A stretch of 12,025 nucleotides of DNA from JBGPYB01 sp041493035 (GTDB taxonomy: Bacteria > Acidobacteriota > Vicinamibacteria > Fen-336): assembly GCA_041493035.1 (NCBI GenBank), contig JBGPYB010000140.1, positions 1-12,025 on the forward strand, written 5' to 3'. Within the stretch, counting starts at the first letter, position 1; each line of letters begins with the position of its first letter. The position numbers were made by a program, and so were the translations under genes. The notes under the pieces were generated by a model, which saw only the letters and a program-made list of their open reading frames with translations, did not search any database and was not told where the DNA came from. Positions 10,201 to 12,025 of this stretch are shown here, piece by piece.

Positions 10201-11611
10201 CGCGGCGCAGGCGACGGGATACCAGTCTCCGGCGCTGGTGACCGACGCGCCGAGCGGCATGCCGGCGCTGCGCTTTGATGGCGCAAACGATTTCTTGTCC
10301 CTGAGGACTCGAATCGCCAATGCGCAGACGGCGTTCCTCGTGTTGCGGAATAGCGACGCCAGCGGCTATCGCACTCCGCTCGGCGATCCGAACGCCTTCC
10401 CGTACCTGTCCGGGTATGGCCGTCAGATCTGGTACCCAGGCAATCTCGCTTCGGTGCTCACGGGACAGACTTGGCTGAACGGAGCGCCCGTAGACGGCAC
10501 GCAAGCGGTCTACCCCGACGTCACACAGCCTCTCGCGGTCTTGACCTCCATCGCGACCGCGCCGGCAGTTCCAGCATCGCAACTGGGCTCAGGCTACGGC
10601 GGGTACTTGTGGCAAGGGGACATCGCCGAGGTCGTCCTGTTTGACCACGCGCTGACCGGCCCCGAACGGCATCAGGTGGAAGAGTACCTGATGCGCAAGT
10701 ACGCGTCGGTGCCCGCGCTGCCGCCCTCGACGCCGGCCATCACGCCGAATGGCGGAAGGTTCACGGGCGTCGCCACGATCAGCTTGAGCGAAACGACACC
10801 CGGCGCGGTCGTCACCTACACCCTGGACGGCAGCGATCCCACTCCAGCCTCCGCCACGTATCACGGCCCGTTCTCGATCAGCGCCACCACAACGGTGAAG
10901 GCGAAGGCATTCCTGGGAGGCCTCGCGTCCTCGACGGGCATCGCTGGATTCATCGAGAGCGCCGACCAGAGCCCGGGCAGTCTTTCGGGCTTGAGAGTGT
11001 GGCTGAGGGCCGACGCCGGCGTCCCGCCGAGCGGAGGCTTTGTCGACCTGTGGAAAGACCAGTCCGGGAACGAAGATGACGCGTCGCAGGGAGTGGGCTA
11101 TGCGCTTCCGGCTCTCGCGATGGACGCGTCGAGCGGGCTCCCCGTCCTGCGATTCGACGGGAGCAACGCCTTCTTGTCCCTCAAGACGCCGATCGCGACA
11201 GGGCAAACGGTCTTCTTGGTCCTACGTAACAGCAGCCCCGCCGGATATCACACACCGCTGGGCGACCCGAACGCGGTCACCTATCTGTCGGGGGCCGGTC
11301 GCCAGATCTGGTACTACGGCGATGCGGCACAGGTGCTGACGGGGCAGACCTGGCTGAACGGTGCGCCTGTAGACGGTACGCAGGCCGTCTATCCGGACGC
11401 GTCCGCGTCACTGGCCATCCTGACTTCGATCGCCACCGATGCAGTCGTTCCCACAGCGTACGTGGCCAGCGGCTACGCAGGGTACAACTGGCAAGGAGAC
11501 ATCGCGGAGGTCGTCGTCTACGACCGCGCGCTGACGGAAGCCGAAGGCAAGGAGGTGGCGACGTACCTTGCCAAGAGGTATCGCATCGTGTCGCCCAACC
11601 TGCCATGGTGA
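1268..11611 (+). CDS. Giant secreted multidomain protein: CARDB, 13 carboxypeptidase-regulatory-like, Ig-like and 3 LamG domains
   Basis: This is a 3447-residue protein, roughly 350 kDa by estimate. Residues 1-23 form a Sec signal peptide (MRARH, hydrophobic 6-17, small residues before Pro24); Cys12 lacks a lipobox. Residues 24-406 are beta- and proline-rich (Pro-rich 210-240; acidic GFDGQPGTPDDTDRF near 341-355). A CARDB-like domain spans about 407-510. Residues 529-655 look alpha-helical. Beta sequence follows with DADGDGVFE at 782-790 (EF-hand-type loop) and a degenerate Big_5-like domain at about 800-905. Thirteen carboxypeptidase-regulatory-like modules fill 910-2069. Big_5 domains lie at 2071-2166 and 2168-2270, then about four further Ig-like segments to 2649, several opening with a (D/H)xxPP or TAP hinge. 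Three LamG-like domains (2650-2851, 2946-3145, 3239-3447) alternate with CHB_HEX_C-like domains (2858-2936, 3152-3229). These modules are structural or ligand-binding; no enzyme motif is seen. No LPXTG, PEP-CTERM or type IX sorting domain ends the protein. A surface or extracellular adhesin/scaffold role is inferred. Domain edges are approximate. Confidence 0.93.
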   Translation: MRARHLLLIAVCLAVSVPASGQAPLRKIGEMEVSLVGLTATLDPVKPVVPKNVASGVRVVVHAGSRQMSSSEVTALLGSGTQVRAELSGPGLSGAITLPQQGDPLPTDPLLLPIPGLNLGGDYTLANLRLVSGGRTVLDVTPADATLQVIDQILVTSVQTQALTLDQIRQAGIVLDSDSYVGFQFTLGLQLQSTPVTFSFPVVFDQNGVALPPAPTLPPSFPQPEGVTLPPLPTIVPMLLGADSATDSSGNKIPLTLPSGQPVRIPSLLVIPGNVGYLKQFFSAKLFVANGAPVGSGLTLRDVAGTIKLPPSPGSGEPAPLSLPATIHGPQPSMLPITGPGFDGQPGTPDDTDRFAPGEQGQGEFLVRGDSEGFYTLDFDIGAVLDGLPVGPVNITGKASGGVLVRNPYLDMTFTVPSVVRTGEPFKLFATVTNIGKGAANLLHVNLDDRAASGARLVSQASQAIDTLKPGDSKALEFDFVSERTGKVVASYLHFDTETGVTGAMRFTLGVGERGVPLSPDTLVLPSSVDALPSPVVSAAMRVLGQAWSLANAPAGTLPDGVLRTSKTVVTQKALALAEAGLRVDLGQRAPDAVKDLAPDFYGGTPLDPGFDQLLRETAAGHELALALGAAMADEARLAGGALAYERGVAEVLASGSDFVSVAVSGPVGDVTLTDGAQRTTTSHSAAGALPGADIPGGVQIPIGSDSAGFRTLGLVTAPTTSPYALDLTAQATGLFEVSITVPRGDGTFVRGQASNVSLFRGGRARAVADLSRPDSMTLAIDADGDGVFEGALPLTMETIVSSGPRLVAASVIGPETLPGANPGGVQGVLLFDRVVNESAAAQTSSYQPQGNVVKVARRQLSGRIVLLALAEPEGPYVPRTIFVSPMPDQRGVVGGGALMALQSRIRDPGGVVTGRVRNADGTPVSSGTVVYSNNVDVTCSTRYASPISAVSLAADGSYEIRYVRQDTCGGPFGLATQDPETGEARTVSGFVRFGGERLILDIALLGRGSVSGTVRDSHGLVGGARVVALSSVDPQSGGSATTDGNGIYRIDGISVGPVSVKAVHGINSGVGAGRIARAGTIATVDVPLNDGGVGVTGRVRVVQNGTDTPLPGVYVIFYAINANSGTSVAAGVVTTGPDGGFAFSGMPAGSFQLSTYGTGHDVTKRGTAGAGQQLLQQDLVIVLNDTINPTGTIRGSVRLPDGTLAQGAIVTVDGGGVVATDGTYAIPGVPVKANQSQVVEARSADGLRSGSAPFILDTAGQELSGVDIALSGLGSAQFTVKDPLGNLVNAQQVLFPTDRCADACGCNPRTTAQGVVRIDGVPPGAVWAQAVRLGAPIDVAMGVAIVPGDGTTGFATLQFAGSGTVKGTVVDPDGKPLGGVTVNLSAMHFVHDELDCGLQGGTAASTQTDIDGQFQFRGVNVGSVGVTATSEFYPTQVGALGTLQKDGGVVTFNLRMVNTIAGVLSGTVSLPDGTPAGAGVEVTANGPLPDVTVRTDAQGKYHFAKIFPAGGYTVTASDPVTGGTARDSVSLPADKDIVHDFRLKGRGTVKVTVVDGAGQPVGNAFVSLTETEYPSETFDGVLDASNQGVVTFDRVFEGPFSVVASDTFGRGGRAASVLPAPGASVEIKVPLTTTGTVTGHFYMPDGVTAIPYGSVQLSANGRVIGTVTTQGSGDVGGFSFDYVPAGALQVTGSDPLSGRTGLAGGSLAQQDQMVTLNVIAEALGTVEGTVTTNGSPEGFAQVDVYSGVYHSSTSTDDVGHYVIPGVPAGHVVATASLAQGLRAGTAAGSLNQEGQDLVLDVALRGSGSVDGRVVEADGQTPAPPSLVTIQVGGIGGGSFTAVTDGDGHFQFQGIFAGLATLTCSVLGGIDQGQTTANVPIAATVSVTLTLNGTGAIDGLATGAAGDAVAGSVTIQGTGSFPYGHTLAVPGNGVFRLSAVLAGPFTGTLWAQIGGFTLYGSATAAVVPGQTTHFAVSLQPSGTVTGRVLRPDGITPAYGASVSLRLDASGATVAVQAQTDGAFELKGVPLGVSTVKITDPVTAALGFVPGVNLASDDEVLDLHDIVLNDRVLALLSADPADGTQQVAVDHPLVLTFTNPLQGPGGVDLGPIGANPALSADGLTLTITPWGGRWPDTADIVYTVTTAVTDVFGRHPLQSQTGHFRTVDLTPPSVASTNPARWAQQVSPNARITIAFGEDLLPTQDVGSIITVSGPTGPISGSAAFVAPRSVTFTPNAPLQSDSAYNVTINGSIDLSGNQQTAPDLLQFTTVDTAPPTVAFYSTAGNITGGAWLALGKPTITTAFYDGLTGPDMATATLSLDGSPVSAQVQGNTLVFTPGAALADRTHTLVASVADRAGNVGTLSVMFGVDTTAPVVASVGGVSDGQIVWGTVNLVASVAEAGSGLSRVELIADGTLTALFSLADLSLALNSGALGEGHHVFAVRATDVAGNVGAAGPSLAVVVDNQPLGVVVQTPPTDGQVFGASVTVVASPSEPVAQLDISIGGRTVSVSAAPYQATFDLTGVAEGTQIVTVQAFGQGNPASATRRIIVDHTPPSRPDAAKLAAQASDSATAIVLGRAAAVESGASVEIVDTANNSKVTVTAAGDGSFAANIQAAQGDALSLLAIDSVGNRSGATSIAVGAKQATGSVPLAGLRLWLKADAGIVQDADGHVSAWRDQSPDANDAEQSSTAAQPLWASDSGSGVPALRFDGTSSFLSLRTTITTGQTAFLVLRNSGASGYRTPLGDPNGLTYLSNYGRQLWYPGNPAVVLTGQTWLNGVPVDGAQAVYPDVSQPLAVLTSIATAPVVPASQVGLGYGGYFWLGDIAEVLIYDVQVSPTDRVAIEDYLALKYGCYVPKTAAPVITSPGGRFSGSTTVDITSTSPNAAIRFTVDGSDPATSLSAQDFLGPFVISASTTIKAVATAPDLPVSDVTTVTLTSSDDFSPASLAGLQLWLRADAGITPNGGFVDLWQDQSGNGNDAAQATGYQSPALVTDAPSGMPALRFDGANDFLSLRTRIANAQTAFLVLRNSDASGYRTPLGDPNAFPYLSGYGRQIWYPGNLASVLTGQTWLNGAPVDGTQAVYPDVTQPLAVLTSIATAPAVPASQLGSGYGGYLWQGDIAEVVLFDHALTGPERHQVEEYLMRKYASVPALPPSTPAITPNGGRFTGVATISLSETTPGAVVTYTLDGSDPTPASATYHGPFSISATTTVKAKAFLGGLASSTGIAGFIESADQSPGSLSGLRVWLRADAGVPPSGGFVDLWKDQSGNEDDASQGVGYALPALAMDASSGLPVLRFDGSNAFLSLKTPIATGQTVFLVLRNSSPAGYHTPLGDPNAVTYLSGAGRQIWYYGDAAQVLTGQTWLNGAPVDGTQAVYPDASASLAILTSIATDAVVPTAYVASGYAGYNWQGDIAEVVVYDRALTEAEGKEVATYLAKRYRIVSPNLPW
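3995..7474 (+). repeat. Array of 13 carboxypeptidase-regulatory-like (CarboxypepD_reg) modules
   Basis: Each module opens with a G-[ST]-x-x-G-x-V signature, often followed by PDG, and most have a central TDxxGxYxFxGVPAG-like strand-turn. Taking the residue two before the conserved Gly (the V of GTVxG), the modules start at residues 913, 1011, 1096, 1194, 1277, 1366, 1465, 1550, 1638, 1727, 1810, 1897 and 1984, so the period is 83-99 residues (about 89). Many end in a hydrophobic strand such as VALRG, IVLND or DFRLKG just before the next module. This is the transthyretin-like beta-sandwich fold; tandem use in secreted proteins gives extended stalks. The modules are diverged in sequence, so the array looks old. 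Confidence 0.85.
9215..11608 (+). repeat. Three tandem LamG-like lectin modules with CHB_HEX_C-like spacers
   Basis: LamG-like units begin at 9215, 10103 and 10982 (periods 888 and 879 bases) and are about 200 residues each. Shared landmarks are LWL(K/R)ADAG at the start, DQS, LRFDG, QT.FLVLRNS, TPLGDPN, VLTGQTWLNG, QAVYPD, LTSIAT and GDIAEV, ending in a YLAxKY-type motif. Between units 1-2 (9839-10075) and 2-3 (about 10721-10954) lie CHB_HEX_C-like domains marked by GGRF near the start and T(V/L)DGSDP. Copies 1 and 2 are closer to each other in DNA than to copy 3. LamG/concanavalin-A-like folds commonly bind glycans or proteins; the ligand here is unknown. Confidence 0.85.
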
Positions 11612-12025
11612 GGAAGACCCGCGTGCGCGTCACGGCCTTTGTCTTGGCGGATCTGCTGGCGGGTTCGTCGTCCTGGGGAATCGTGCCACCGATCAAGCTC
11701 GCTGCGAAGCCCGTCGCAGCGAGCACCCGGCTGCTGCCCCTCGTTGCCCCGGTCCAGCCGACCCCCCAAGCCGCGGCGTCGGCTGCGGCAAGCGGCTGCC
11801 CCACGAACTGCACGACGTTCTTCGGTCCGCAGCGCTACGACCGGACCAGCGGCACCTCCAACGTCTACACGACCACGGTAACCGTTCCCACGTCGGTCAC
11901 GTCCGCGTTCTGGCTCCGTGTGCAGAACGGGGAAGCCGCCGGCAGCCACCGCGTCTCGTCGGCGACGCTTTGGGTGAACGGCGCGAAGGTGGCCGGTCCA
12001 ACCGACTTCGGCCTGGGTGTCAGCG
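11605..12025 (+). CDS. Secreted protein with RVSSA/WVNG beta-domain motif (3' partial)
   Basis: The frame stays open from ATG 11605 to the window end, giving 140 visible residues. It overlaps the giant gene's stop (TGA 11609-11611) by 7 bases, so translation is probably coupled. The ATG start gives a basic n-region (VRKTRVR, 2-8), a hydrophobic stretch (VTAFVLADLLAG, 9-20, interrupted by Asp16) and small residues, read as a signal peptide. An alternative GTG at 11623 has GAGG (11610-11613) upstream and cannot be excluded. An Ala/Pro-rich linker (about 33-63) leads to a Cys pair CPTNC (65-69) and a beta-rich domain with FGPQRYDR (73-80), FWLRVQNG (102-109), HRVSSATLWVNG (115-126) and GPTDFG (131-136). 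From memory this motif set recurs as an N-terminal domain of large secreted Rhs-, Ig- or FG-GAP-type proteins, so the missing part may be long. Its exact function is unknown. Confidence 0.78.
   Translation, partial: MVRKTRVRVTAFVLADLLAGSSSWGIVPPIKLAAKPVAASTRLLPLVAPVQPTPQAAASAAASGCPTNCTTFFGPQRYDRTSGTSNVYTTTVTVPTSVTSAFWLRVQNGEAAGSHRVSSATLWVNGAKVAGPTDFGLGVS

Noticed and set aside
9215..11608. Mobile element or assembly artefact as the cause of the ~880-bp repeats
   Set aside because: The copies differ throughout at synonymous and non-synonymous sites, keep one frame, and respect domain borders, so they are diverged internal protein repeats.
11480..11611. C-terminal anchoring or sorting signal (LPXTG, PEP-CTERM, type IX CTD)
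   Set aside because: The protein ends in the LamG YLAKRY motif plus a short polar/proline tail; no hydrophobic segment, basic tail or sorting motif is visible.
11277..11949. Two overlapping - strand open frames at the right end
   Set aside because: They are antisense to the end of the giant gene and the start of the downstream secreted gene, have Arg/Ser/Pro-rich translations, and show no family signature.

Overview
The window is GC-rich bacterial DNA with every supportable gene on the + strand. The gene style (a giant secreted protein built of carboxypeptidase-regulatory-like, Ig-like and LamG modules, next to a small secreted PD40 protein) resembles soil or sediment Acidobacteriota or Myxococcota-type bacteria. 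No RNA gene or core marker is present, so the taxon is only a guess.

Layout. Bases 1-488 hold the 3' part of a macro-domain (ADP-ribose-binding/deacetylase type) gene. Its stop overlaps by ATGA the start of a 178-residue secreted protein with two PD40/TolB-like strand motifs (485-1021). Bases 1022-1267 are non-coding. They contain a good sigma70-type promoter candidate (TTGACA-16-TATACG, 1128-1155) whose -35 box lies in one arm of a 7-bp inverted repeat, a candidate operator, followed by a leader of about 100 nt. Bases 1268-11611 are a single gene for a secreted protein of 3447 residues. Bases 11605 to the window end begin another secreted protein, whose start overlaps the giant gene's stop.

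The giant protein reads as a signal peptide, an N-terminal beta/proline-rich region, a CARDB-like domain, an alpha-helical island, beta domains with a DxDxDG loop and a Big_5-like domain, 13 consecutive carboxypeptidase-regulatory-like modules, about six bacterial Ig-like domains, and three LamG-like lectin domains separated by two chitobiase-C-terminal-like (CHB_HEX_C) domains. It has no enzyme domain and no recognised C-terminal sorting signal. An extracellular or cell-surface adhesive or scaffolding role is the simplest inference.

The giant gene and the gene after it look translationally coupled and probably form one transcription unit from the 1128-1155 promoter. The macro-domain/PD40 pair is a separate upstream unit with no evident functional link. 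No CRISPR, transposase, phage, tRNA or rRNA was seen.
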